Assembly: GCA_002401295.1 (NCBI GenBank)
Contig: NVSR01000022.1
Location: forward strand, 2,701 to 23,244
Length of the DNA stretch: 20,544 nt
Reading direction: 5' to 3'
Source of the DNA: SAR324 cluster bacterium
GTDB lineage: Bacteria > SAR324 > XYD2-FULL-50-16
Numbering within the stretch: the stretch's first letter is position 1; each line of letters starts with the position of its first letter. Under the pieces are notes generated by a model. That model was not told the origin of the DNA, made no database searches, and worked only from the letters and a program-made list of their open reading frames with translations. The position numbers were made by a program, and so were the translations under genes. Positions 1 through 7,960 of the stretch are shown here, piece by piece.

Positions 1-686
1 CCACGCAGTTTTTCTTCTTGGTGGCCTTCAGGTAAAGACACTTCAAATTCTTTTTCCTCACCAGCAGTCATACCGACGAGAGCTTCTTCCACTTCGGGCA
101 GGAATTGCTTAGAACCGAGTACATACTCAAAGTCCTTTTCATTGGCATTTTCCTCACCTTCCAGCTCTACAGAGAAGTCCATCAAAACTTGGTCTGCATC
201 TTCCGCTTGTCCATCTTTCAGAGCATAAGTGATTTTTTTCTCTAAATGCTCTTTCTTCTTTACTTCTTTTTCTTCATCACTGATGGAGATTTCCTTCTTT
301 TCCAATTCGAAGGCGGCGGCTGCAGGCAGCTCAAAATCAGGCCAAATCTCAAAAGTGGCACTGAATTTTAAAGGCTTACGCTTATTAACTTCCAGGTCAC
401 TGAATTTTGGTTGTCCAGCGGGCTTCAAGTTTTCCTGCTTGATGGCCTTATCAAAGTTTTGAGGCACCAACTCTTCCAAAGCTTCTTGCTTCATGTGACG
501 CTCAAAGCGTTTTTCCATCACGGATTGAGGCACACGCCCTTTCCTGAAACCATTTACGCTGACCTTACTCTTCAAGTTACGGTAACACTTCTCATAAGTG
601 TCTTTCACTACTTCTTTGGGTACGGAGATAGTCAGTTTGAGTTTCAGGTTCCCCAAATTCTCAACAGAAACGTCTAATGATTCCAT
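1..686 (-). CDS. tig: Trigger factor (partial, N-terminal 228 residues)
   Basis: Ribosome-associated peptidyl-prolyl isomerase and chaperone that binds nascent chains at the exit tunnel in the cytoplasm. The minus strand reads an unbroken frame from ATG at 684-686 to the window edge, so the C-terminal half is missing. The N-terminal ribosome-binding domain carries the signature G-F-R-K-G-R-V-P at about residues 44-51, where E. coli has GFRKGKVP. The FKBP-like domain begins near residue 150 (D-x-V-x-M-D-F followed by the flap-like stretch around E-F-x-Y-V-L-G). No strong Shine-Dalgarno precedes the ATG. It lies downstream of a six-tRNA cluster on the same strand; in many proteobacteria tig is followed by clpP, clpX and lon, which would lie outside this window. 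Identification is firm from the signature. Confidence 0.96.
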   Translation of the reverse strand, partial: MESLDVSVENLGNLKLKLTISVPKEVVKDTYEKCYRNLKSKVSVNGFRKGRVPQSVMEKRFERHMKQEALEELVPQNFDKAIKQENLKPAGQPKFSDLEVNKRKPLKFSATFEIWPDFELPAAAAFELEKKEISISDEEKEVKKKEHLEKKITYALKDGQAEDADQVLMDFSVELEGEENANEKDFEYVLGSKQFLPEVEEALVGMTAGEEKEFEVSLPEGHQEEKLR

Positions 687-783
687 TTCAGCACAGCTTA
701 CGACAAAGGTTAATATTTCTCAGGCGTGATCCGAAGCCGGAGCAACGCTGATATAAAAGATATGGGAAATAGGGTAAGCGGTC

Positions 784-812
784 ATTGAAATATTTGCAAT
801 AGGCAAACTCAA
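784..812 (-). promoter_or_regulatory. Candidate sigma70-type promoter for tig, with internal dyad
   Basis: On the minus strand TTGAGT (807-812) and TTCAAT (784-789) are separated by 17 bases, each matching four of six consensus positions. The spacer contains the inverted repeat TTTGC-N5-GCAAA (793-807), placed where a repressor could block polymerase. It is about 100 bases upstream of the trigger factor ATG. Prediction only; readthrough from the tRNA operon is an alternative. Confidence 0.3.
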
Positions 813-850
813 TGTTTTTCAGGGGGGGGAGCTTTCACAGGCCGAAGGGA

Positions 851-926
<76 letters not shown>

Positions 927-938
927 CCTTGGCATATA

Positions 939-1023
939 TGGTACGAGAGGGGAGAGTTGAACTCCCACATCCTAAGATACCAGAACCTAAATCTGGCGCG
1001 TCTGCCAATTCCGCCACTCTCGC
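939..1023 (-). tRNA. tRNA-Leu(TAG)
   Basis: An 85-nt class II tRNA with a long variable arm. The anticodon loop TTTAGGT sits between CCAGA and TCTGG, giving anticodon TAG for CUN leucine codons. The acceptor GCGAGAG pairs with CTCTCGT (a G1-U72 wobble), followed by A73 and encoded CCA. Its 5' leader contains a short CA repeat (about 1027-1038 on the plus strand). Confidence 0.96.
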
Positions 1024-1056
1024 ATTTGTGTGTGTGTCTTGTCTTTTGATTTTCTC

Positions 1057-1133
1057 TGGTGCGCCTGGCAGGATTCGAACCTGCGACCTTTGGATTCGAA
1101 GTCCACTGCTCTATCCAGCTGAGCTACAAGCGC
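1057..1133 (-). tRNA. tRNA-Arg(TCG)
   Basis: A 77-nt cloverleaf beginning GCGCTTG and ending with encoded CCA. The anticodon loop CTTCGAA gives anticodon TCG (CGN arginine codons), and the T-loop is TTCGAAT. It sits between the His and Leu tRNAs. Confidence 0.96.
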
Positions 1134-1137
1134 ATTT

Positions 1138-1214
1138 TGGGGCGAAAGACGGGGATCGAACCCGCGACCGCCGGAGCCACAATCCAGTGCTCTACCAACT
1201 GAGCTACATCCGCC
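1138..1214 (-). tRNA. tRNA-His(GTG)
   Basis: A 77-nt cloverleaf with anticodon GTG in loop TTGTGGC. It has the histidine identity features: an extra encoded G at position -1 and C73, followed by encoded CCA. The acceptor stem GCGGATG against CTTTCGC contains a U6-U67 mismatch and a G4-U69 wobble, which is unusual for a tRNA in a compact housekeeping cluster. It lies only 4 nt upstream of tRNA-Arg(TCG). Confidence 0.95.
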
Positions 1215-1231
1215 ATGTATTGTATATATTC

Positions 1232-1308
1232 TGGTACGCCCGAGAGGGTTCGAACCTCTGACCTACTGATTAGAAGTCAGTTGCTCTATCCAGCTGAGCT
1301 ACGGGCGC
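1232..1308 (-). tRNA. tRNA-Arg(TCT)
   Basis: A 77-nt cloverleaf with acceptor GCGCCCG pairing CGGGCGT, anticodon loop TTCTAAT (anticodon TCT, AGA/AGG codons), A73 and encoded CCA. It is the second tRNA of the cluster. Confidence 0.96.
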
Positions 1309-1351
1309 CTAATAGACCCTTTTTTCTCTTTACCAGAGATTATTGAATGAC

Positions 1352-1429
<78 letters not shown>

Positions 1430-1522
1430 ATAGTGTGTGTGTTTTGTGTTTGTCACTCAATAAACCACAAGCTCTCTTTTTCTCGCGGCTCTGTCAACAA
1501 GAAAAAAAATCTTTTTGTTTTT

Positions 1523-2248
1523 TTATTTCAACTCGTCGCCAATTATCTCTAATTGTTTACTAAAATGAATCTTCAATCCGGACTCAACTAAATCCAGCAT
1601 CTGGTTCAGCTCGCTTCGAGAGAAGGCAACCTTCTCTGCGGTACCCTGCAATTCAATGATTTTGAGGTCTCCGGTCATGATCACATTCATATCTACATCA
1701 GCATTACTATCCTCGGAATAGTCCAAATCCAGGAGAGGCTTCCCATTCACGATACCCAAGCTAAGGGCCGCGACCTGAGCAACAACGGGGAACTTTTCGA
1801 AGACTCGTCTCTTGGCCTGGAGTTTACGCAAGGCTAAGACAAGCGCCACATAGCCTCCCGTAATCGAAGCGGTTCGTGTGCCTCCATCAGCCTGAATCAC
1901 ATCGCAATCAATCCATACGGTCCGCTCTCCCAAGGCTTCCAGGTCGACCACCGTACGCAAGGAGCGTCCAATCAATCGTTGGATTTCCTGAGTTCGTCCC
2001 CCCACAGAGCCGCGTTCCCGTCGGCAACGGGTGGAGGTAGCCCTCGGCAGCATCGAATACTCGGCACTCACCCAGCCCCTGCCTTGCCCTTTCAAGAAAG
2101 AAGGCACCTTTTCTTCAATAGAAGCTGTACAGATTACTTTAGTATTCCCCGTTTCGATCAAGACCGAACCTTCCGCATGCATGGTGAAATCAGGAGTGAT
2201 TATCAGTTTCCTTGGCTCATTAGGCGTACGACCGTCATTTCGAATCAT
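1523..2248 (-). CDS. rph: Ribonuclease PH
   Basis: Phosphorolytic 3'-to-5' exoribonuclease that trims the 3' ends of tRNA precursors, acting as a hexamer in the cytoplasm. The 241-residue product has the normal family length. It contains the family signatures: an Arg-rich segment R-G-S-V-G-G-R-T-Q-E-I-Q-R-L-I-G-R-S, the D-C-D-V-I-Q-A-D-G-G-T-R-T-A stretch (phosphate and active-site region) and D-L-D-Y-x-E-D near residue 178. The ATG at 2246-2248 is preferred because GGA lies about five bases upstream. A TTG one codon further upstream (2251) is also in frame. The gene lies directly upstream of the tRNA cluster on the same strand, which fits a shared role in tRNA 3' maturation although the tRNAs encode CCA. 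Confidence 0.96.
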   Translation of the reverse strand: MIRNDGRTPNEPRKLIITPDFTMHAEGSVLIETGNTKVICTASIEEKVPSFLKGQGRGWVSAEYSMLPRATSTRCRRERGSVGGRTQEIQRLIGRSLRTVVDLEALGERTVWIDCDVIQADGGTRTASITGGYVALVLALRKLQAKRRVFEKFPVVAQVAALSLGIVNGKPLLDLDYSEDSNADVDMNVIMTGDLKIIELQGTAEKVAFSRSELNQMLDLVESGLKIHFSKQLEIIGDELK

Positions 2249-2333
2249 CAATTTCCATAGTTTTGATTTTCAATTTTATATTCACTAAGGTATTTAAGGA
2301 CCTACCCTCATTACCTCTAAAGGGGAATCAGAG

Positions 2334-2732
2334 ATGTACTCTTTTCCAGATAAAATAATGGCAAAACCAACGCAACCCGGCATTCTCTTTCCTTTTAGCG
2401 TTCTCATCACAACTATTCTACTGGCCACTATCAGCCTCTGGTACAGACAGATTCTTCTACAGAGTTTCATTGCCGAACGCTTATTACAGCAACATACCCT
2501 CTATATAGAGTGTAATAGTCTGCTTCCTATTTTAAGGGAAAAGCTACGCCAACAAACAACAGAGGAATTACTACAAGAAGATAAGGACTTCTTCAGGGTG
2601 GAAGTGCGTCATATTGCTCGTTGGAGTATCGAAAGGTCCGCTCTCAAAAATAAGCAGATCCGCTTCACTTTCCATTTGCTCGGCCAAAATATCGAGGCCT
2701 TACAACTCACAGTTCCTTATAACAGCAGCTAA
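2334..2732 (+). CDS. Small membrane-anchored protein, possibly pseudopilin-like
   Basis: A 132-residue protein with a short charged N-terminus, one strongly hydrophobic segment (about residues 16-37) and a basic/amphipathic remainder with a conserved-looking Cys-Asn at 59-60. The start is supported by AAAGGGG eight bases upstream. The hydrophobic segment follows a Pro-Gly (residues 15-16) and continues into an amphipathic helix, a layout reminiscent of minor pseudopilins such as GspK, PilX or ComGG. Position +5 after the Gly is Phe rather than Glu, so the resemblance is weak. It is divergent from rph and ends one base before the opposing minus-strand gene. No function is assigned; the pseudopilin idea is inference. 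Confidence 0.65.
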   Translation: MYSFPDKIMAKPTQPGILFPFSVLITTILLATISLWYRQILLQSFIAERLLQQHTLYIECNSLLPILREKLRQQTTEELLQEDKDFFRVEVRHIARWSIERSALKNKQIRFTFHLLGQNIEALQLTVPYNSS

Positions 2733-2733
2733 T

Positions 2734-3063
2734 TTAGGTTTTCCACCATTTTTCCCGACTATAGGCGGGGGGCAATTGCTCTCCGCCCTGCTTAAGCAAG
2801 AGACGGGCTTGTCCAAGTAATCCATAAAGGATAGATTGAATCTGAAAATCTTCACAGAATCTGTTCTTATTCTTTTCATCAGAGTAAGCGCAATCAACCC
2901 ACTTCCATTTGCGTTTCTCTGTAGAGGCCCCCGAAGGTTGAAATACCCTTCTGGCCCCCTTAGCACAAGCCCCTTTCGTCAACTGCCCTTTATATTCAAA
3001 GGGTGCAATATAGTACCTACAGAAAGTACAGCCTGGATTTTTAACAGCTATTTTTTTAGGCAT
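2734..3063 (-). CDS. Small cysteine-rich protein of unknown function
   Basis: A 109-residue product on the minus strand, not recognised as a named family. It has five cysteines (C12-x2-C15, C33, C58, C69) interspersed with aromatic and basic residues in the first 70 positions, suggestive of a metal-binding or disulfide-stabilised fold. The C-terminal 35 residues are amphipathic. Evidence that it is real: it abuts the convergent upstream gene with a single base between stop codons, it fills the only gap between that gene and the M16 peptidase, and its composition looks protein-like. Against it: no clear Shine-Dalgarno precedes its ATG, and a long overlapping plus-strand frame exists that is an N-terminal extension of the peptidase ORF. 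Confidence 0.55.
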   Translation of the reverse strand: MPKKIAVKNPGCTFCRYYIAPFEYKGQLTKGACAKGARRVFQPSGASTEKRKWKWVDCAYSDEKNKNRFCEDFQIQSILYGLLGQARLLLKQGGEQLPPAYSREKWWKT

Positions 3064-3105
3064 TGCATATACTTAATAGGTTCACCTTTTCCCATTTTGA
3101 CATCA

Positions 3106-6012
3106 ATGAAACGATTTTTTTCTCAACTGAGTATTTTCTTCGGGACGCTCATTATGGTTACAGCTTGCACAACATACAAGGCCCCCCATAACAAGTCCTT
3201 ACTGCAAAGCCCATATGATACAAGAGACTATAAAAGCATAACCTTGGGTAATCAGTTAGAAGTCCTCTTGATCTCCGACCCGGAAACGGATCAGGCAGCA
3301 GCAGCAATGGATGTCCGCGTGGGCCAATTTCAGGATCCCTCAGATCGTCAGGGATTAGCACATTTCCTGGAACACATGTTATTCCTCGGTACTGAGAAAT
3401 ACCCTAATTCTGACGAATATGGGCGCTACCTCTCCACACATGGTGGTTATAGTAATGCCTATACTAGCCACGAAGATACGAATTACTTTTTCACCGTCAA
3501 CAAAGATCATTTGGATGGTGCACTCGATCGCTTTTCTCAGTTTTTCATTGCTCCAACCTTCGACCCACAATTTGTGAAACGAGAGATTAACGCAGTCAAC
3601 TCGGAACATCAAAAGAATATCAAAGCAGATGGTCGCCGTGGTTATCAAATCCTACGTGAAACCTCGAATCCCGCTCACCCCTTTCACAAATTTGGTACAG
3701 GAAACCTGGAAACACTACAGGACAACCCCGATGATCACAGCCTACTTCGTAATCAATTGATTCGTTTCTATCAAGAGCATTACTCTGCCAATACCATGAA
3801 GTTGGTGATTTTGGGCAAAGAAAGTTTACCCGAGTTGGAGTTAAAGGCAAAGCAATACTTTGGTGCTATCAAAAACCGAAATCTTTCGATACAAACCGAT
3901 AGTAAGGTTCCGATTATCAGTGCCCCGCTGCCTCGTCTTATTAGTATTACACCAATCAAGACTACTCGCAGCTTACAGCTCATGTTTCCCCTACCCCCAC
4001 AGCAGCAATACTACGAATTCAAGCCAGTAGATGTACTTTCTCAACTAATCGGTGATGAAGGTCAGGGAAGCATCTTAGCTCATTTCAAAGAGAAGGGCTG
4101 GGCGACTTCACTCTCCGCCGGTTCCGGCCTGGGTGGCAGAACATTCAACTTCTTTAATATTCGTATTGGACTCACTAAAGAAGGAGTCAAACATATAAAT
4201 GAGATAAACAGGGTTGTTTTTCAATATATTGAAAAGATCAAACAAGCCGACAACCTGGAATCTTATTTCGATGAAGCCAAAAAGATCGCACAAATTGACT
4301 TTCAGTTCCGTGAAAAAGAATCTCCCTATGGCTATGTTAGTGACTTAGCTGCTCGCTCTCATGATGTCAAAGCAGCACATATCCTCGCTTCTCGCTGGCT
4401 TTACAAGGAATTCCGTCCTGATTTAATTGAAAATATCTTAAAACGGCTGATCCCTGAGAACCTGCAGATGGTCTTAACGGCACCCAATCTGGTCACAGAT
4501 AAGCTGGAACGATGGTACCAAGCTCCTTACGGGATAGAAACCATTAGCCAAGGCGATGTGGAAAGCTGGAAAAAAGGAACCTCAGATCCTGGCCTACAAC
4601 TCCCCAAAGCCAATCCCTTCATTCCAGAGACCATCACTTTTCAGCCACAAGAGGCCCTCGGTGAGTACCCTGTTTTAATAAAAGACAATCCTGGCTCCAA
4701 GATTTGGTTCAAACAGGCTCAGAAGTTCAAAGTCCCTAAGGGTAACGTCAAGGTCTTGCTCTCTACACCGGAAGCTTATGCCACCGTAGAACAAGCAGCA
4801 ATGACTCGTTTATACACCATGCTATTGAAAGATAGCTTGAATGAATTCTCTTATCCTGCCTCTGTCGCAGGCTTGCATTATTCCATTTCCAATTCAGTCA
4901 GGGGACTTGAAATCAACTTGGGGGGGTACCCGGAAAACCTTCCCTTGCTCTTTGAGCGGATCCTAAGAGCCTCAAAAAATTTGCAAGTTGATGAGACTAA
5001 ATTCAAAATCTTCAAAAACCAGATCAAAGAGCGCAGGTTCAACCAAAATCTGGGACAGGCCTTTCATCGTGCTACTTATGAGATGTACTACTTGTTATCA
5101 GAGACTCTCTGGCACACCGATGACTACCTCAGGATTATTGAGCAGATTGATATAGAGAAGCTGCGAGCATTCATACCCAAGTTGATTGCCCATACTCATA
5201 TTGAAGTCCTGGCTCATGGAAACTTTTCTTCACAAGAAATTCAGCGTTTGAGTTCACTGCTTGAAGACAATTTTCAAAACCCGACTCTCCAGCCATTGCA
5301 ACCCATTGAAGAACGTACCCTGAATTTGCCTCCCGCAAGCGCCTATCAATACCAATTTGGTGTGGAAGACGTAAACTCAGCCGTTCAGCTTTATTACCAG
5401 TTGGGACCTCAAACAGCTCAACAAACAGTTTTGGTTGATTTGTTGCAACAAATCTTGGAAAAACCTTTCTATCACCAGCTACGAACGATCGAACAATTGG
5501 GTTATCTGGTCTGGTCCGGACAGAGAGTTAATAACAAAATTGATGGAATGTTCTTTATGATCCAATCCAGCGATCGAGCACCCGATTACCTGCAGGCACG
5601 GATTAAGCTATTCTTGAGCAATTTTCGTAAAACTCTGAGTGAACTGCCACCTCAAGAATTTGAAAAATTTAGAGCCAGCGCAATTGCCAAAAGGGAAGAA
5701 AAGCCTAAGAATTTGGCAGAAGCGACTCAGTACTTCTGGGATGTCATTGCCACCCAAAAGTATGATTTTCAATATCGCGAGAAGGAGATCGCAGTTTTAA
5801 AGAGGGTTGAGTTGAAAGAAATCGTGGCCTTGTATGATAATATGCTTCTTCAATCGGAGACGGTCAAAGAGATTAGTGTGCAAGCAGTGGGAAAAAACCA
5901 TAAGGTTTCCACTCTAGAAGCGAACTTGATCACCAGCCCCAGTAAGTTTAAAGGAACCTTGACCTTTTACGACAACCCAACCGGTTCAGTACCTCTACTT
6001 AAGTCAAACTAA
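3106..6012 (+). CDS. M16 (pitrilysin/insulysin) zinc peptidase, predicted lipoprotein
   Basis: A 968-residue protein, the length of periplasmic pitrilysin (protease III), which degrades small peptides and unfolded fragments. The inverted zinc motif H86-F-L-E89-H90 is present, and the third zinc ligand is E167, exactly 81 residues after the first His as in pitrilysin. The C-terminal half carries the catalytically silent M16 domains, including R-T-I-E-Q-L-G-Y-L-V near residue 795. The frame is open for 90 codons upstream, but ATG at 3106 gives a typical lipoprotein signal peptide: basic start, hydrophobic core and lipobox V-T-A-C with C21. Shine-Dalgarno is poor. It is transcribed away from the small Cys-rich gene with only 42 bases between starts. 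Most family members are soluble periplasmic proteins, so lipid anchoring is noteworthy. Confidence 0.93.
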   Translation: MKRFFSQLSIFFGTLIMVTACTTYKAPHNKSLLQSPYDTRDYKSITLGNQLEVLLISDPETDQAAAAMDVRVGQFQDPSDRQGLAHFLEHMLFLGTEKYPNSDEYGRYLSTHGGYSNAYTSHEDTNYFFTVNKDHLDGALDRFSQFFIAPTFDPQFVKREINAVNSEHQKNIKADGRRGYQILRETSNPAHPFHKFGTGNLETLQDNPDDHSLLRNQLIRFYQEHYSANTMKLVILGKESLPELELKAKQYFGAIKNRNLSIQTDSKVPIISAPLPRLISITPIKTTRSLQLMFPLPPQQQYYEFKPVDVLSQLIGDEGQGSILAHFKEKGWATSLSAGSGLGGRTFNFFNIRIGLTKEGVKHINEINRVVFQYIEKIKQADNLESYFDEAKKIAQIDFQFREKESPYGYVSDLAARSHDVKAAHILASRWLYKEFRPDLIENILKRLIPENLQMVLTAPNLVTDKLERWYQAPYGIETISQGDVESWKKGTSDPGLQLPKANPFIPETITFQPQEALGEYPVLIKDNPGSKIWFKQAQKFKVPKGNVKVLLSTPEAYATVEQAAMTRLYTMLLKDSLNEFSYPASVAGLHYSISNSVRGLEINLGGYPENLPLLFERILRASKNLQVDETKFKIFKNQIKERRFNQNLGQAFHRATYEMYYLLSETLWHTDDYLRIIEQIDIEKLRAFIPKLIAHTHIEVLAHGNFSSQEIQRLSSLLEDNFQNPTLQPLQPIEERTLNLPPASAYQYQFGVEDVNSAVQLYYQLGPQTAQQTVLVDLLQQILEKPFYHQLRTIEQLGYLVWSGQRVNNKIDGMFFMIQSSDRAPDYLQARIKLFLSNFRKTLSELPPQEFEKFRASAIAKREEKPKNLAEATQYFWDVIATQKYDFQYREKEIAVLKRVELKEIVALYDNMLLQSETVKEISVQAVGKNHKVSTLEANLITSPSKFKGTLTFYDNPTGSVPLLKSN

Positions 6013-6046
6013 CTGAGGCTATTGACCGTAAACAACCGATATTTTC

Positions 6047-6081
6047 ACTACCACAGTAGCTGGCATCAGCTCTGTGGTAGT
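6047..6081 (+). repeat. Long near-perfect hairpin between M16 peptidase and downstream operon
   Basis: An inverted repeat forming a 15-bp stem with one bulged T (6057) and a GCAT loop (6063-6066): outer arm ACTACCACAG pairs with CTGTGGTAGT, inner arm AGCTG pairs with CAGCT. No T-run follows on either strand, so it is not a textbook intrinsic terminator. It could be a Rho-linked 3' end, an RNA-processing signal or a protein-binding site. Confidence 0.75.
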
Positions 6082-6109
6082 CGATTGCAAACCAGGTCCC
6101 TAAGAGAAG

Positions 6110-6412
6110 ATGGAAAAAAAAATCAGTGAAGAAATGAATGAACGTTTATCCACAGCAATTCAAGCTGTCATCAAGCAACAGATCGCAGAAAACGATCCTC
6201 CAGAGACAGTAGAGACTTTAGAGAGGCTCACCGATGAGGGCTTTACTCAGAAAGAAGCCTATCTCTTGATCGGCAAAGCAATCAGCAGGGAGGTTGCAGA
6301 AATGCTCGTAGTGGGTCAATCCCTCAACCTGGAGAGATTTTTAGCCGCACTGGAGGAACTACCAGCCCCTTTTGTCTTGCCCAAAAAGCAAGACAAAGAG
6401 GACGAGACTTAA
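6110..6412 (+). CDS. Conserved small protein of unknown function
   Basis: A 100-residue, predicted cytoplasmic, helical and acidic protein without membrane segments or signal peptide. Its core (about residues 28-88) reads E-N-D-P-P-E-T-V-E-T-L-E-R-L, then G-F-T-x-K-E-A, then R-F-L-A-A-L-E-E-L-P. From memory this resembles a small domain found in several bacterial phyla in which a leucine-rich helix pair with an E-A-x-x-x-I-G motif recurs; a family name cannot be given safely. The start is supported by AGAGAAG just upstream. The gene is 12 bases upstream of an FxsA-like gene that itself overlaps a CtpA-type protease gene, so all three are probably co-transcribed. Confidence 0.8.
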   Translation: MEKKISEEMNERLSTAIQAVIKQQIAENDPPETVETLERLTDEGFTQKEAYLLIGKAISREVAEMLVVGQSLNLERFLAALEELPAPFVLPKKQDKEDET

Positions 6413-6424
6413 AAAGGATCATTC

Positions 6425-6793
6425 ATGATCCTCGGCTTCGCTGTCTCAGTGGTGAGTATACTCACCGCGATTGATTTATTCTTAATGACTCTGGCCTCAA
6501 GCCAAGCTGGAATTTTAATCCTGATTATTTCACAGCTCTTGAGTGGCATCCTCGGCTGTGTACTGCTCAAGAGAGCAGATATTTATCTGCTCTTTTATAT
6601 CGCCAATCGCCAGAATCAGCAATTACCGGTTATCAAAGAACTATGGGAGGAGGCCTTGGGCATTTTCGCTTGCCTGTTGCTCTGCATCCCCGGATACCTT
6701 TCTGACTTACTAGGGATTTTTCTCTTACTCTCCCCTGTTCGCAAACAGTTTTTGCAGGCCTTCTCTTCGCGTTTTTCCAGAAAATTCAAATGA
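6425..6793 (+). CDS. fxsA: FxsA-family inner-membrane protein
   Basis: A 122-residue polytopic membrane protein. Hydrophobic segments lie at about residues 3-22, 27-47, 76-90 and 93-104. The diagnostic part is L-L-L-C-I-P-G-Y-L-S-D-L-L-G-I-F-L-L-L followed by P-V-R, which corresponds to the PGFxTDxxGxLLLxPxxR pattern of FxsA. FxsA in E. coli, when overproduced, relieves exclusion of phage T7 by the F factor; its physiological role is unknown. The length is in the family range. Its stop overlaps the next gene by four bases (ATGA), implying translational coupling with the S41 protease. Confidence 0.85.
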   Translation: MILGFAVSVVSILTAIDLFLMTLASSQAGILILIISQLLSGILGCVLLKRADIYLLFYIANRQNQQLPVIKELWEEALGIFACLLLCIPGYLSDLLGIFLLLSPVRKQFLQAFSSRFSRKFK

Positions 6794-7938
6794 AAGTACC
6801 GCAACTTCTTGGGGGATTGATTTGCTGCCTGTTTCTCTGGCTACTCCCCCAAGCGGCCTACGCTCAAGAAGAGGCAATTCAAGATTTTGAACAAGAACTC
6901 CGCTCACTCGAGGAGTTCAGTAAAGTTTATCATATCATTCAAAACCAATTCATTACCCCACAAGAGCCTCAAGCTCTTTTGCGCCAAGCCATTCGAGGCA
7001 TGACTCGATCCTTAGATCCATACACCCAAATTCTCACCAGGCAAGAATTAGAGAAACTGGAACAGGAGTCTCTCGGCACCTACCGGGGTATTGGGATTAG
7101 TACGCAAGTGATCAAAGATCAATTAACCGTTTCTCAAGTCTCCCCCAATACTCCCGCTGAACTATTCGGTCTGCTACCGGGAGATATTATTACTCATGTG
7201 AATGATCATTCATTAGAAGGTATCACTTTAAATAAACTCCCTAATTTACTGCATACCCCCCTGGAGGATAAACACGTAACTTTAACTTTTTTTCATCCTG
7301 AGAACCCTCAAGATTTATTCAAAAAAAAGATACCAAAAACCTGGATTCGCAGTAGTTCTACCAGCTCCCACAGCCCACAAAGAGGAGTTTTAGTTCTGGC
7401 CATCCATCAGTTTCAGAAAGATACTGCTGAGGCCGTAAAAAAGGCCCTGCATCAAGAAGACTTTCAAACCGTTATTTTAGACCTGCGGAATAATCCTGGG
7501 GGTTTGCTGATCGCGGCAGTGGAAACAGCAGAGCTTTTTTTAGAGGCAGGCCCCATTGTTGAGACCAGGAACCGCCAGGGAGAAATTGTGGCACAATATA
7601 TTTCCCGGCGTGCTTTTGCGAGAAAAGCTCCACAAATCATCGTGCTGATCAATAAATATACAGCGAGTGCAGCAGAGATCCTTGCTGGCGCGATCCAGGA
7701 TCGGCAGCGGGGTATATTGATAGGGGAGAAAAGTTTCGGTAAGGGAATAGTGCAGTCGATCTTCCGCATCTCAGATGAGTTATTCCTAAAAATAACAACA
7801 GCTAAGTATTATACCCCCTCGGGTATCAGCATACACCGCAAGGGAATTCATCCCAATTTATCAGTCTCTGATACCAATCAAGTCAAGAGGTATAATCAAG
7901 AAGATCGCATTTTCCAGGAAGCAATAAAACATTTATAA
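6790..7938 (+). CDS. ctpA: Carboxyl-terminal processing protease (S41, CtpA/Prc-like)
   Basis: An exported serine protease that processes or degrades periplasmic proteins, often acting on peptidoglycan enzymes. The 382-residue product has a signal peptide (residues 1-25, cleavage after A-Y-A, before Q26), a helical N-terminal segment, a PDZ domain (about 97-170, G-I-G-I ... G-L-L-P-G-D-I-I) and the S41 catalytic domain (about 195-355). The catalytic residues are visible: S293 in T-A-S-A-A-E-I and K318 in S-F-G-K-G-I-V-Q, spaced 25 apart as in E. coli Prc. The C-terminus is short compared with the usual 400-450 residues. It is translationally coupled to the FxsA-like gene and ends at a hairpin facing the convergent HPt gene. 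Confidence 0.94.
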   Translation: MKVPQLLGGLICCLFLWLLPQAAYAQEEAIQDFEQELRSLEEFSKVYHIIQNQFITPQEPQALLRQAIRGMTRSLDPYTQILTRQELEKLEQESLGTYRGIGISTQVIKDQLTVSQVSPNTPAELFGLLPGDIITHVNDHSLEGITLNKLPNLLHTPLEDKHVTLTFFHPENPQDLFKKKIPKTWIRSSSTSSHSPQRGVLVLAIHQFQKDTAEAVKKALHQEDFQTVILDLRNNPGGLLIAAVETAELFLEAGPIVETRNRQGEIVAQYISRRAFARKAPQIIVLINKYTASAAEILAGAIQDRQRGILIGEKSFGKGIVQSIFRISDELFLKITTAKYYTPSGISIHRKGIHPNLSVSDTNQVKRYNQEDRIFQEAIKHL

Positions 7939-7960
7939 AAACCTGTTTTTATTGCTTTTT
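7921..7960. terminator. Bidirectional intrinsic terminator between ctpA and the HPt gene
   Basis: GCAATAAAACA (7921-7931) pairs with TGTTTTTATTGC (7944-7955) apart from one extra T, followed on the plus strand by TTTTT (7956-7960). A nested alternative pairs ATAAAAA (7935-7941) with TTTTTAT (7946-7952). The stem overlaps the ctpA stop region and almost reaches the stop of the convergent gene. It is AT-rich, so strength is uncertain. Confidence 0.6.

Noticed and set aside
1492..1497. Promoter for the tRNA operon from the TTGACA match
   Set aside because: No acceptable -10 element occurs 16-18 bases downstream on the minus strand.
1979..2288. Plus-strand frames over rph (93 and 85 codons)
   Set aside because: They are antisense shadows of a firmly identified RNase PH gene.
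2836..3105. 90-codon in-frame N-terminal extension of the M16 peptidase
   Set aside because: It lies over the minus-strand Cys-rich gene, has no signal peptide, and ATG 3106 gives a clean lipoprotein signal sequence.
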